From contig NC_133493.1 in NCBI RefSeq assembly GCF_025370935.1, forward strand, positions 13,636,157-13,700,156: DNA of 64,000 nucleotides, given 5' to 3'. Origin of the DNA: Choristoneura fumiferana (Eukaryota > Arthropoda > Insecta > Lepidoptera > Tortricidae). The notes under the pieces were generated by a model that worked only from the letters and a program-made list of their open reading frames with translations, searched no databases and was not told the origin of the DNA. Below, one piece after another: positions 33,476 to 45,372 of the stretch. Numbering within the stretch: position 1 is the stretch's first letter; each line of letters begins with the position of its first letter. A program made the position numbers and the translations under genes.

Positions 33476-33940
33476 CAAATGGAAAATCGTCCACTTGAAT
33501 CGACCATTCTCAATTTGGATCGAAGTGCATTTTGACACGTTTCTGACACTCGCGATCACAATCAAATGATAGTTTTCGCATAAAAAACTGTTATTACTAC
33601 ATGTGGGTCAAAATTCTTTTCGTTGCATAGTTTCTGACCACTGTCACGATATTATTTGTCTTCTAACTAAGAAAAGAAAAAATGTGGAGCCAATGTTTGT
33701 TTTTTTTTCGGGTTAACTAATATTTAACTAGAGAAAAATTAAAAATGCCACTAGGTTCCATGAAAAAAAACTCCGTGCCATTTTTTCGGGGACAAAAGCA
33801 AGACAATGAAAAGATATACAAATACAACAAGTCAATTACTTACTTTTTTAATATATATACCACCGCGACGCATTAAGTCGAATCATATCATATTGTTTTA
33901 GAACATTTATACTAGGTATAAATTATTGAAAATACTGACA

Positions 33941-34110
33941 CTTGAGTGAAATTACTGGCACTTGAGGTATCCCATCTTAGGCCTCTAGGTTGTCAACGCA
34001 TCTACAATCCCCCTGGTGTTGCAGGTGTCTATGGGCGGTGGTGATCTCTTACCATCAGGAGACCCACTCGCTCGTTTGCCATCCAGTCGAATAAAAAAAA
34101 TATCATCATT
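33941..34110 (+). mobile_element. SINE family 2, 5' truncated
   Basis: From GTGAAATTACTGGCACTTGA to CCAGTCGAATAAAAAAAATA. Confidence 0.7.
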
Positions 34111-35393
34111 ATAAAGTATTTCGCAAATGGGCAGTTGTTGCAATGATCTCTAAGTAATATAATACTCCGCCATAAATCACTTTTGATTTTGTATTTATTG
34201 TAAAAAAAGTTAACAAAAATGAAAAATCACATTTAAAACAATAATAATACTATTACATGAAAAAATTAATTAAACGCGTATTGTCTTTGATTATAGGTTA
34301 AAGAAAATCTTTTAAAAAAATCTCACAAAGACTTTATAACATTTCTGAAGTTAAGTAATTAAAGTTACATGTAATTGAATTATTTGTAATTATAATATTG
34401 TTATTTTTGTAATTTGTTTTGATAATTGTGTTTAATATTTTATACGGAAAATAAATTAATTATAAAAGTATTAAAGTTATAATTATTTTCGCACCAGAAA
34501 AAAGCTAATAAGTAATTTGTGTCAATAAATGTTATAAGTAACTTTATAAAGCCGCTGTCCCATATTAACGAAACAAAAGAATGGTCACTTTTATCATGCC
34601 TATACTACCTACCTAAATTAAGCCTTATCATATTTCTTATCCTATTTGTCGTAATGGCGAAAAATACTTCAGATGACAGTTCATAGTTAGTTTGTTGATA
34701 TTTTGACTTTGACTTTGACAATAGGTATAAATACAATTCACATGTACAGTCAAGTGCAAAAATAAGTATCTATTCGAACCACTCAAAAATATGTTACTAC
34801 GGCCTAAGTATAAGAAAAGAAGAAGAATAAGTGTCTGTGGTACTTACTTTTGAAACTTTGAATTAGTTCATATTTTTACACTTGACTGCTTAGTAGCAGC
34901 GTCTTGTTTATTTCACTGTTTGACGGGAGTTTCCATCAAATATTTACTATAGCATATATACATTGGACCTATACACATAATTATATCAAATTGTTACATT
35001 GATAAGTAAATGCAAAATATTATTATAATAATAATATTATTTTTTCTTCTTTTCGTGTTTTTTTTTTTTTTACTTTTATTCGACTCCATGTCGTACTTTG
35101 ATCTTAATAAACCATAAATACTCGTACGAGTACCAGGGGACTACAAGAAAGATTCTAAATCAAACCATGGCACTTTTTTACCGAACACAAAATCCAACCA
35201 TCAAAATTTACGTCTATCAATATCACGCCTAATAATAAAGTAAGTACGTAACTTAAATAATATTTGACTGTCAAACAACACACAATTCTTAACCTGTGAC
35301 CTTCACAGCAGCCACCGGAAAACAGTCTCTCTGCGTCAACCGAACAACTACTTTGAATCGTATCCGTACAACTTTATGTACATTTTTCACTGC
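34110..35393. other. AT-rich 3' flank of the - strand serpin
   Basis: No gene. It contains the 34745 MITE, an ATTATTATAATAATAATA run near 35020, and a possible serpin polyadenylation signal at 35075-35080. Confidence 0.4.
34745..34889. mobile_element. Mariner-type MITE
   Basis: TACAGTCAAGTGCAAAAATA at the left and its inverse TATTTTTACACTTGACTG at the right. Confidence 0.6.
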
Positions 35394-36584
35394 TTAATAG
35401 ACAGACGGCCATAAATAAATTCCAGCGAAGAGAGGTATTTCTGTCGACTTTTGTACAAGCATGAAACCGAAAGGACGATTGGCCACAAAATCTATTGAAA
35501 CCTCATTAGATATGGTTGGTTCCGCAACAGCGTTCACCCCTTCTTCTGTCACTCTTATACGCGCTTTCTGTCTCATAATAGACACGTTTATAGAATATTC
35601 ACTTATACCCTTTAGATCAGCTTGATTGGGATCAAAGATCCTCGTTACACCCATGTCACTTAACAGTTCCGGCAAATTTATAACATCAGTCATTATTTCG
35701 AACCTCGGCACTCTCACATTGACTAAAGGTGCATCGCCACTCTTTTTGAACATGTTGAAAATATTCGCCAGTCTTATACGTTTAAAGTCGTAAAACAAAT
35801 CAATGATTCTTCCTTCGGTCGGTAAAAATATGAGCATAGAATGGTTTTCATCAATACACGGCAGTTCTAGAATTTCAGCATTTATCTTGTCTATTTTCAC
35901 ATAGTTGAAGTGTTCTGTCTGTGTCATCATATTTACTTCTCCGATGGGTGTTGTACCGTGGTAAAAAATTTCGTTTTTGGTATAAGCAGGGATGAATGGT
36001 TTGAGCCACGCATTGTTAAAACTGATTGCATCACTCATAAGAAGCAATGTCTGGTTGAAGTCATCAGGATCAACAGCATTCAGAATGTCACCTTCAGTGG
36101 CATTTGATAGGATTTCGTTAACTTTGTCTGATGAAGCATCCGCAGCATCAAAGTCTAAAGACTCCACTTTGACCGTCTTTAAGAGCTCCAATCTCTTCTT
36201 AAAGGGCTTCTTGACTCTTAGCAGTCTGTCTACTATCACCAAGCTTTTACTTCTGATCTTCGTTTGATTGTTCTCTCTGTTCAGGATCACTCTCAAGATT
36301 CTTCTCATGCATCGCTTCCAATATCTTCCTGTAACGTTTCGTAGTTCATTTAACGTTAGTCTTTCTGCACCTTCCGCTATATTAACCAACTGCAGCCAAG
36401 AATATACTGGAGAAAACACAAAATGTCCTCCAGTTTCTTGTGTTACACGATCTAGGATCTTAACGGAGAATTCGTAAAGAGGACGCTTGAGGTAGGTCGT
36501 AACGGCATACTTGTTACACACTTTGCTCTCGGCGGTAAAATAACACGAGCTTGTTAATACAATGATGAGGATGTGAGGTCGCAT
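35394..36584 (-). CDS. Secreted serpin, intronless, atypical reactive-centre loop
   Basis: A 396-residue serpin read from the ATG at 36584. The reading frame is open for six more codons upstream but only from GTG, so this ATG is preferred; it gives an N-terminal signal sequence (MRPHILIIVLTSSC). Serpin landmarks are the HFVFSPVYSWLQLVNIAEGA block, the AISFNNAWLKPF block, VNVRVPRFEI, LSDMGVTRIFDP, and the C-terminal NRPFGFMLV / PLFAGIYLWP. The hinge reads RVTEEGVNAVAEPTIS: P14 is Val, P9 is Glu and P8 is Pro. The stretch from hinge Gly to the NRPF Phe is 24 residues against 27 in the two serpins at 51-55 kb. A bulky P14 and a proline in the hinge are unfavourable for strand insertion, so a non-inhibitory or specialised role is possible. 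This is inference. Extracellular location is expected. A TATA/initiator pair lies just upstream and a possible AATAAA at 35080-35075. Confidence 0.92.
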   Translation of the reverse strand: MRPHILIIVLTSSCYFTAESKVCNKYAVTTYLKRPLYEFSVKILDRVTQETGGHFVFSPVYSWLQLVNIAEGAERLTLNELRNVTGRYWKRCMRRILRVILNRENNQTKIRSKSLVIVDRLLRVKKPFKKRLELLKTVKVESLDFDAADASSDKVNEILSNATEGDILNAVDPDDFNQTLLLMSDAISFNNAWLKPFIPAYTKNEIFYHGTTPIGEVNMMTQTEHFNYVKIDKINAEILELPCIDENHSMLIFLPTEGRIIDLFYDFKRIRLANIFNMFKKSGDAPLVNVRVPRFEIMTDVINLPELLSDMGVTRIFDPNQADLKGISEYSINVSIMRQKARIRVTEEGVNAVAEPTISNEVSIDFVANRPFGFMLVQKSTEIPLFAGIYLWPSVY

Positions 36585-36617
36585 CTTGCGTAGAGCGCGC
36601 ACTATGTCCTCCTGTTG

Positions 36618-36650
36618 ACTGAGGCGACATAGCCTTCTATTGAGTTTATA
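36618..36650 (-). promoter_or_regulatory. Core promoter of the - strand serpin (TATA box and initiator)
   Basis: On the - strand, TATAAA occupies 36650-36645 and the arthropod initiator TCAGT occupies 36622-36618. The A of the initiator (36620) is 30 bases from the first T of the TATA box, the canonical distance, and lies 36 bases before the ATG. Confidence 0.6.
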
Positions 36651-37624
36651 TCGTGCTGGAATGTGATAAGGAATTTTTAAATTTTATTGCCGCCCGTACT
36701 TTACGCACTATCTGGGTTTACGCAGCGTGAAAAATTTGCGTTTGTTTACATAGTGTCAACGTTCTGAGATAATGGTCCCTTGAATTTATTAGCGTTTGTT
36801 ACATGATGTTGGAGATAAGACTAAGTACTGCCGGTACTGGATGTTTTATTTTGTAACTGGTCTGGTAGCAAACTAGCTTGACCGGCGGCATTGATGGGCC
36901 AATCAACTTTTTTACGGACACTACTCTGTCCGCGACATTTTTCAAACAATTGCAGATTTTGTAAGTAAATATGTTTTTTCTGTAATTTAATAGATGGTGA
37001 ACATGAATACATGCCATCCTACGTAAGTTCAACCTATTAAACCGTGAAATATCTTGTTGGAAGTACGATTTTTTGGTTACGCCAGAGATAATTTTGGTAA
37101 CGCAGGAGACGCCCAAAGTGTCGGTAAAATACTTGATTGGCCCTGATACAAATTTTTTGCTTGTCTCAAGTAATATTTATGAAGTTGAATTAACTTTAAG
37201 CTATCTTTAAGCGGTAACATGTAATTTTATTTTTATTCATTCTGCTTTTAAAAACTAGGTGTTCAATCACACCGACTGCTCATGTAGGTACTTGTACTAT
37301 TATACAAGCTGTTTTGAAATTAACCCAAAATATTTCAGCGGAGATTTGGGCACGCTCAACTAAGCACAGGTTTTTCAGCTGAATGTTTAATTCAAAATAT
37401 ACTTAACCACGTCTTTGACGCAGTACACTATAATCGATCAAAATATGGAAACAATAATAAAAAATCATAAAAAAAGTTGACAGTGAGTCAAACAAACCAA
37501 AAATTATTTTAACTAAAATTGCTATTTTAACTATTGTTATCCTTATTGAAATATTTCAATCAATTATCATGTATATCATCATTATCCTGATGATCATTAT
37601 TATGTTAAACATGACATAATACCT
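36651..37624. other. Upstream of the - strand serpin
   Basis: No coding signal; possible regulatory sequence. Confidence 0.3.
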
Positions 37625-38050
37625 ATACATAATATTTTAGGGTACCTCCCATACTAGAGGGTGATTTTTTTTTCTCATCCAACCCTATAGTATGGGGTAT
37701 CTTTGGATAGGATAGGTCTTTTAAAACCATTAGGGGTTTGCTAAGATGATTTTTCGATTCAGTTGTTTGCGAAATATTCAACTTTAAAGTGCAAATCTTC
37801 ATTAAAATCGAGCGTCCCCCCTCTAAAATCTAAGCCGGTGGGTGGAAAAATTTGAAAAAATTCAGGATGGTAGTAAATATATCAAACTTTCAAGGAAAAC
37901 TATAGTGGCTAAGTTTGCTTGAGAATTATTAGTAGTTTATGAGTAAATAGCAGCCTAAGGTATAAAATATACCTAAACTTTATAAAATACGAAATACTAC
38001 TACTTATTTTTTTCGTAATGGCCGCTACATGCTCTTGGCCGGTTTTTTAT
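37625..38050. repeat. Dispersed repeat, partial inverted copy
   Basis: GGGTACCTCCCATACTAGAG to TGCTCTTGGCCGGTTTTTTA. Confidence 0.7.
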
Positions 38051-38499
38051 TTCTTTCAATACGTAACGACAATAAATAAAATTATTACTATTATAAAAAA
38101 TATTATAACATAAACGCTTGCTCAGATATTCGGGTTTAATTTCAAAACACCTTGACCTCTTTGCCACGTTTAAAAAATGGTACATTAGATACTGGCTTTG
38201 TAGCATTGACATTGAAAGCAATGGAACTCTATTATATTCTATAGTTTAGGTTACTGTGATGTAATCGGTGGCATACATTTAGAACAACCGAACGTCTCTA
38301 AACAAATACCGATACATCGGTATTGGCGGAATCGTCGTTAAAGTTACAAGGCATACATTACAATTTTAACGTAATAACTATTTTTAGCCTTTTTTTTGTT
38401 CGTACCTTCACCTTTATCTATTTAGTTTAACAAATGCTAATATTGAATGCTTTGTCTACAGTTTTAATTATTTAACTGGTATTTTGTGAAAAAAGAAAA

Positions 38500-38640
38500 A
38501 AAAAACTTGAAGCCATGGGTGCTTGGGGTCTGAGTGCTTCTAATATTTTTATACTATTGTCGTCCAAATTAATTGCGCTTTCGGGTGACCAGAGGGCTGG
38601 CTTTTTCTTAGCACAATGATTAACCATTGCCATACAGCGT
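38500..38640 (+). pseudogene. Transposon-derived peptide scrap
   Basis: Reads EAMGAWGLSASNIFILLSSK, then SGDQRAGFFLAQ, then TIAIQRG after a stop. I associate the GDxRAGxxxxQRxxxAIQRGN pattern with a repeated lepidopteran transposon frame. Confidence 0.35.
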
Positions 38641-38699
38641 GGTGGCTGCCAGTCTTCTGGGCACCTTACCACCTGGCAGTGATTTTGGGCAACTTTTTT

Positions 38700-38912
38700 A
38701 TTTATAAGTTTAGTTATTATGTAGTTTTAGAGCACGACGAAGATTTGGAGTCAGCTTACAGCGGCAACATTCCCGGAGCGTTACAACTTATCTTTAAAAA
38801 CGAGCCTATCAATTCCTTAAAGGGTCGGCAACGCACCTGTGATTCCTCTCGTGTTGCGGGTGTGCATGGGCGACGGTGATCGCTCTCCATCAGTGACCCG
38901 TCTGCTCGTTTA
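38700..38912 (+). mobile_element. SINE family 3
   Basis: GGCAACGCACCTGTGATTCC ... CGTCTGCTCGTTT. Confidence 0.6.
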
Positions 38913-38972
38913 TTACCTTTATTGTGTTATGTTTTATTAATAAATATCTAAAATAAACATTGTTTTTTTCAG

Positions 38973-39099
38973 ACCAATGCCAATTGCATTAATGTCTTGC
39001 GGGATAGCGATAACCGAATTCTTTGAACCATGGAGTCGCAGGAAGCGGCTGGTTATTTATGAGGCACCAATTAGGAGCACATTAGCAATAAGATTTTAA
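38973..39099 (+). pseudogene. Orphan exon-like frame
   Basis: A polypyrimidine tract and AG at 38972 precede a 41-codon open frame ending TAA, with SCGIAITEFFEPWSRRKRL. The EPxSRR pattern recalls TMEM135-like membrane proteins, but I would not assign it. No partner exon is seen. Confidence 0.3.
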
Positions 39100-39146
39100 T
39101 TACTATTTTTCAACTTATTTTTGCATCATCGGCGGAGCATTTGCAG

Positions 39147-39412
39147 GTGGTAGGACCTTGTGCAAGGTCCGCCCGGATTGCTACCACCATCTTGCTCGCT
39201 AATCCTGCAGCAGTGCTTACACTGTTGTGTTTCGGCGTGGAGAGACAGACAGCCGGTGAAATTACTGGCACTTGAGGTATCCCATCTTAGGCCTGTAGGC
39301 TGGCAACGCATCTGCAATCCCCCTGGTGTTGCAGGTGTCTATGGGCGATGGTGATCTCTTATCATCAGGAGACCCACTTGCTCGTTTGCCATCCAGTTAA
39401 ATAAAAAAAAAA
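39147..39412 (+). mobile_element. SINE family 2
   Basis: Full-length copy from GGTGGTAGGACCTTG to the A-rich tail. Confidence 0.75.
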
Positions 39413-39524
39413 ATGCATTCTTTTAAAAAGTCTCATTGCTTGCATTGAGAATCTACCACATGAAGAAAATAAACGTTTTTTATCAAATAAATAATATTAG
39501 CAATACTGCCCATAGTACAATCAC

Positions 39525-39695
39525 ATGGAGCGTTTGAATATAGATGGTGACCTAACGTCATTCATTCCGAAAAAGTTCCATAGTGGATCAAGATTCCATT
39601 GCTTCGATTACATTAACGTCAGTGAATCCAACTGGAAAATGACAATCGGACTTGGTCCGCTTTGGATCATTTATTACTCGCTCCATCAAACATAA
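39525..39695 (+). CDS. Unrecognised 56-codon open frame
   Basis: ATG to TAA with a non-random looking product (MERLNIDGDLTSFIPKKFHS and on). No splice partners or homologue recognised. May be a fragment of a retro-element or a lost exon. Confidence 0.25.
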   Translation: MERLNIDGDLTSFIPKKFHSGSRFHCFDYINVSESNWKMTIGLGPLWIIYYSLHQT

Positions 39696-39714
39696 GGTGT
39701 GGTTTGAGTTCAAT

Positions 39715-39775
39715 CCGAATGAACCATATGAGAGAGCTGTGTTCGGAGTTTCTTTCACACGGGTGCAACTTTGAA
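39715..39775 (+). mobile_element. RTE coding scrap
   Basis: ATGAGAGAGCTGTGTTCGGA then GTTTCTTT, matching the RAMERAMLGVS codons. Confidence 0.4.
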
Positions 39776-40139
39776 AAAAAACATGAAGGAAAAGAAAGTC
39801 TTATCCAGATGGCCCTTTTCTTCGCACACGCAATGAAGGTAATCAGGGCAATACAATGATCTAGTTTGTTTGCTAGCTTTTAAATTTGTACGGAACCTTC
39901 AGTTCTCATCCGACTCGCCCTTGGCTAGGTTTTTGTAAGAACGTTCGGTATGCTAAGTATAATATTGATTGTTCGTCTATACCTACAGACTAAATTCTAA
40001 ATGTAACAGACAATAATGATTAATGTAGTACGCGATACGCGACCTGCGCCAACATTTACGACTATTTTTGATTTATGCGCCAGCGCAGCGATGGCTCCGT
40101 TTACACCAGAGATGTGCGAGGATGTGTTGAGAGGAATGT

Positions 40140-40433
40140 GTATTTATATACGTCCCACTGCTGGGCACAGGCCTCCTCTCAGAAAAAGAGGGCCCGGGCC
40201 ATAATTCCCACGCGGGCCCAGTGCGGATTGGGAACTTCACACGCACCATTGAATTGCTTCGCTGGTTAGTGCAGGTTTCCTCACGGTGTTTTCCTTCACC
40301 GCAAAGCTCGTGGTAAATTTCAAATGTAATTCCGCACATGAATTTCGAAAAACTCAGAGGTGCGAGCCGGGGTTTGAACCCACGACCCTCTGCTTGAGAG
40401 GCGATAGGTCAAACCACTAGGCCACCACGGCAC
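40140..40433 (-). mobile_element. tRNA-derived SINE family 1
   Basis: Minus copy inserted within a copy of the 14878-type MITE. Confidence 0.8.
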
Positions 40434-40435
40434 TC

Positions 40436-42669
40436 GTAAACCAATAGGAACGCTTAGTTTAAGGTCTCCCCATATCAATAAACGCGGACACAAGCACAAG
40501 CTGTTTCAGACACAAAAAATATGTCGGAGTTCTAAGAAAATAACCGATACCGGCCATTTGAGTTGCCTCTGACCTGTATCTATACTACGACTTTTGCCAA
40601 CATTTCGATTGCCGTTTTAACTTTTTTTAAAGTTTGAGACTACAATAACAAAATCAATAATATAATCGTTCAAAGGTTAATTGGAAGAGATCCCTTTAAG
40701 GGATAAGTTCGCCTTTGTGCATCTTATTATCCTGTGTTATGTTATTTTCATGTGTTTTTATGTACAATAAAGAGTTTTACAATACAATACAATACAATAA
40801 TGGAATTTGAGACATTACTGTCGAGCTAGCGAGCCAACAATCTTTTTAAACTTGAATTTTTCGCTGACCATAACCTATGCACTTCACCTTCTGATGTTTA
40901 AAAAATAATGCCAACTTTTACGTTTTTGAGAAAGGATTATTACTTATTGCCAAAAAGAATGTGTAGTGGAAACAGCTCGGCGGAGCGACTAAGACTTGTG
41001 TGCAGACCATTAATTTTAATGTATTTTAACTAAAACGCCTGCTTTTTGCGCCTACTTTGCAACCACAGTGCGTAGGTACGCGACGGCAATCGAAACGCTA
41101 AACTGTCTGGCAATTTTTTTGTAAACAAAAAAATGTGTATATAATTTGTATTGAGTACGTACAAAATATCTTTCGAATTCTCAGTTGCGTTCAATTTTGC
41201 CAGTGAATTTAGAACTGTAAGTTAATGATGTAGAGTATTTATTGGAATGGCGCTGCTGACTTTGATATGAGCATGCGAAAAAACTTTTTCACACCTATTG
41301 GCAGGAAGTGTATCTTATTATGGTAATAAAGTTATTTCAATGTCATTCTTTAGTCAACTGCATAAGACCTAAAATGGTTAGTTGTACTTTAGTCCGTTCG
41401 GTTGTGTGGAAAATTGTGCACGTTAGTATGAAATATTGATTAGTTTTCGATTTGCATTTTTTATCATCCGTTGCTTTTAGGGTTCTGTAGGGCTACTGCG
41501 AAACTCGAAACTCGAATTTCGTGTCGCACCGTCCCTCTCGCTCTCGTATTAAACAGTATAAAGTAAGTGTCAGAGAGACCGCACGACACGAACTTCGAGT
41601 TCCTTGTTTGGTAGTAGCCAGCCAATATGCAACAGTGGCGTGGATTAAATATTTTCATTGGGCAATTAAGCGTGATAGAGAAGCATGATTTAGTCGTGTC
41701 TTCGGGCAATCTACGAACAATCGCTGCGCATTTAGTTGCTGTCACTGACAAAAATATGTTATATTATTAAAACATTAACCTAAAAATAATTACTTTGCTG
41801 ACCCGTGACCCCCGACGCCACGTCTAAGCAACGTAATTGTTTTTAGTTCACTGATATGGACCTCCGCAAAGTGACACCTAATTCAATTAATTATAATACA
41901 CACTAGCTGTTGCCCGCGACTCCTTCCGCGTAGAAGTCGTTTATCGCTATCCCGTAGGAACTATGCAAATTTCCGGGATAAAAACTATCCTATGTCCTTT
42001 CCTGGGACTAAAACTATGTGTATACCGAATTTAATCTAAATCGATTCAGTGGTTTAGACGTGAAAAGGTAACAAACGGACTTGCAAACTTTCGCAAATGG
42101 ATTGATTGGAGACGGTGTGATGGTACTATTTATAAAATGTGTGTAAGTAACGTGTCATTTTTTATAGAACTTAGAATAGAAAATGACCCTTTGTATTGCT
42201 CGTCAATCGCCATTAAAAATAGATTATTTCTTTCTTCGTTTTTACTACCAATTGTAGCAATGATACGGGTTCCACGCATGTGATTCCGACTCGCTCTTGA
42301 CTAGGTAGTTCTTTTAGTCAATTTGTACTTACCAGGATTTAATCTGGTTAATAATAGGAGAACTGACTAAACTAATTTAGCTCTAGGTAGCAACCCATCG
42401 GCTTCGGGTTTTTCCTTATTTCGAAGTCTTCTAGTGGCGTAATTATAGGGTGACAGGGCTGGCAAAATGGGCCCCGGCCCGAGAGGCTACGAGAAGTATT
42501 CCGGCTCGTAGACGGGCCATATTTTCACTGCAATTTGTGGCCGGCAACTATTGGCGTCCCTCTCTTACTCACGTTAGACCGTCTAGGAGCCCCTTCGTAT
42601 TTATCGAAACGAATCCAATGAATGAATTTCTAATTTATTGAATCAGGCGTTACTTTGCAGAGGTCCATA
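40436..42669. other. Repeat-rich intergenic region
   Basis: LINE tail ending ACAATACAATACAATA at 40675-40800, inverted-repeat element 41488-41622, MITE-related sequence 41790-41880 and the dispersed CTGTTGCCCGCGACTCC repeat at 41905-42080. The rest is unassigned. Confidence 0.45.
41488..41622. mobile_element. Small inverted-repeat element
   Basis: GGGCTACTGCGAAACTCGAA and inverted TTCGAGTTCCTTGTTTGGTA, centre with CCGTCCCTCTCGCTCTCGTA. A relative lies at 32485-32610. Confidence 0.55.
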
Positions 42670-42947
42670 TCAATGAACTAAAATAATTTCCTTGCTCACC
42701 CGCGACCTTACTATAGCTAAGCTTATGCAAAATATGCGTGTTCATGCAGTTCCTCCACCTCCACACTGTAAGAACACACACAAATCACACAAACCCATCT
42801 ATCACCACCACCACACTACACTGACGCGTTTCGAACTCAAACAGAGCTCAGTGTGGAGGTGGAGGAACTGCATGAACACGCATATTTTGCATAAGCTTAG
42901 CTATTGTAAGGTCGCGGGTGAGCAAGGAAATTATTTTAGTTCATTGA
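42670..42947. mobile_element. MITE with 100-bp near-perfect TIRs
   Basis: Arms 42670-42768 and 42848-42947 (TCAATGAACTAAAATAATTT ... CCTCCACACTG), spacer 79 bp. Related half copies at 10855-10990 and 45000-45155. Confidence 0.8.
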
Positions 42948-43109
42948 ATGAATTTCTCATTGAAGTGGCAATGGGCAGGCAGGCCATGACAAAATGCATA
43001 ATCATCATCATCATCAGCCGGAAGACGTAAACTGCTGAACAAAGGCCTCCCCCTTAGAACGCCACAATGAACGACAACTCGCCACTTGCATCCACCGGCG
43101 CTAGTATTA

Positions 43110-43380
43110 TTTCACGAAAAACTTTTTCACGAACGACTTTATCACGAAAACTTTATCACGAAAAACTTTATCACGAATAGACTTTACCACTAAAGACTTT
43201 TTCACGAAAACTTTACCACTAAAGACTTTATCACGAAAACTTAATCACGAACAGACTATATCACGAAAAGACTTTACCACGAACAGACTATATCACGAAA
43301 AAACTTTACCACGAAAACTTAATCACGAACAGACTATATCACGAAAAGACTTTACCACGAATAGACTTTATCACGAAAAA
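43110..43380. repeat. Left terminal array of ~16-bp units
   Basis: About 16-18 units around TTTATCACGAAAAGAC with variants (ACC for ATC, CTAAAGAC and so on). Confidence 0.85.
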
Positions 43381-43504
43381 TGTTTGAAACTTCTTCACGC
43401 TGAAACGGCTGGAGGGATTTGGATGAAATTTAGCAAAAAGTTAGTTTATAATCTGGATTAAAACATAGGATACTTTTTATCCCGACATTCCCACGGGATA
43501 GGGA

Positions 43505-43985
43505 TAAAATTTTGAAATAACAACCGCTAGGCTTAGATACATGAAATTTGGTATGTAGATAGTTGGACGTCTGGAATAACATGTAGATAACTTTTTGACC
43601 CGATATTCCCACGGGATACCCAGGGATAAAATCTCGAAATAACAACCACTGGGCTTAGAGCCATGAAATTTGGTATGTAGGTAGCTGTACCTCTAGAATA
43701 ACACATAGGTTATTTTTCACTCCGATATTCCCACGGGATAGGGATAAAATTTTGAAATAACAACCGCTAGGCTTAGATACATGAAATTTGGTATGTAGAT
43801 AGTTGGACGTCTGGAATAACACATAGATAACTTTTTGACCCGATTTTCTCACGGGATACCCAGGGATAAAATCCCAAAATAACAACCGCTGGGCGTAGAG
43901 CCCTAAAATTTTGTATGTAGGTAGCTGGACCTCTGGAATAAGTTACTTTTTATCCCGATATTCCCACGGGATAGGGATAAAATCT
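43505..43985. repeat. ~118-bp tandem block inside foldback left arm
   Basis: Four or so units containing CTTAG.(A/C)CATGAAATTTGGTATG and CCCACGGGATA. Related single units occur at 16850, 29900, 30570 and 45600. Confidence 0.75.
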
Positions 43986-43999
43986 TCAATCATCAAACA

Positions 44000-45300
44000 T
44001 ACAAACACACACACTTTCACATTTATAATATTAGTATGGATTTATATTATGTGGCTGTTTATCTCACGCCTATATTCATTTTAGACGTGTATTATATTGT
44101 ACGATATATGTATGTGTAGGTGTATTTTTGTTGCGTTTTAATATTCTGAAATAAGGTTGCCATGAAGAGACCGCTCTTAAGCGATAAGACTGCCTATTAC
44201 TTTTTTCTCTCATTGTACCTGTTTTCTGTATAGCTTACTATTTCTGGTGTACAATAAAGAGTAATTGTATTGTATAGGTAGGTGAGTTAAAATTAGTTTG
44301 AAATTAGTTTAAAAATTCAGTGAATTAGCGCATAATTAGTAGCCAGTACCAGAGACAATAGACTTTTAAATCAGCCCTAAAAAGCGCCTTCGTTATTTTA
44401 TTTGTGAAATTATAATGTGCGGATTAAAGTACCTACACGAGTAGAAAAAACGTATTAGAAGACTTACTCGTTAACTTGTAAAGCCTACCTACTTTGCTGA
44501 TCTTTCCATCCGCCTGCAAAAACACGCTTTTCTATTTTTTTTAAAGTGAAAACAACGGTTTTTGAGACATCATTGCAGTTTTCCTATTGCCTTCTTCTTT
44601 TTTAGGGTTCCGTACCTAAAGGGTGCCAACGGGGACCCTATTACTGAGACTACGCTGTCTGTCTGTCTGTCTGTCGGCGGCCGAGTCGCCTAGCAACGGC
44701 TAGCTATGTCGTTTGAATATTTACCTACTTTTAGTTTTGCGTTTTTAATGATGTTTTATAAAAGTTTCGATAGTACAATTAGCGACTGTCTAATTTATTC
44801 GTTTTTGTGCCAAATTTATGAACCACAAACCTCAATGAAGCCAACTTTAATAAAGCGCTCGTCAAATCCGCACTGTCATCACTATGTTTGCCTATTGTTT
44901 TTAACACTAGAAAAATCGACTCGCACTTGACCAATTTTTGTTCTATATTTAGCTATGAATTGCTGTTTCGCAAATAAATTAATTTGAATTTGAAGATGAG
45001 CTCTGCTTGAGTTAGATGGATTTGTGTGATTTGTGTGTGTTCTTACAGTGTGAAGTTGGAGGAACTGCATGAACACACATTTCTTGCATAAACGTAGCTA
45101 TCATAAAGGTTGCAGGTGAGCAAAAGTAGGTAATTGTTTTAGTTCATCCGTTTTCTTTATGTAATACTTACATATAATATCTAAATACATAATCCCATAA
45201 TCCATACTAAATAGTGTTATTGGCAACTTAAATTGCGATTATTGATTAAAATTGCTTTTTTCTGTTACTAATGTATCTATTTCCTTTATTATCCGGGCTG
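44000..45300. other. Foldback element centre, repeats only
   Basis: It contains a LINE tail (44155-44280, ending ACAATAAAGAG then GTATTGTAT), a repeat with (GTCT)n at 44605-44700 and an inverted half of the 42670-42947 MITE family at 45000-45155. No gene is seen. Confidence 0.5.
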
Positions 45301-45318
45301 CTATAAAAAAACCTAACA

Positions 45319-45372
45319 TCGAAGGCTAAGGCGGGAGCTACGCTCCGCTTCGCTCCCGCCTTAGCCTTCTGA
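45319..45372. other. GC-rich perfect hairpin
   Basis: GAAGGCTAAGGCGGGAGC pairs with GCTCCCGCCTTAGCCTTC across a 13-base loop. It lies in the AT-rich middle of the foldback element. Confidence 0.8.

Noticed and set aside
43110..43380. CRISPR-like short repeat array
   Set aside because: Units are contiguous with no unique spacers, the array is inverted at the other end of an element, and the DNA is insect.
43430..43885. Two similar 71-76-codon minus-strand proteins
   Set aside because: Products of the 118-bp tandem repeat, not conserved as protein.
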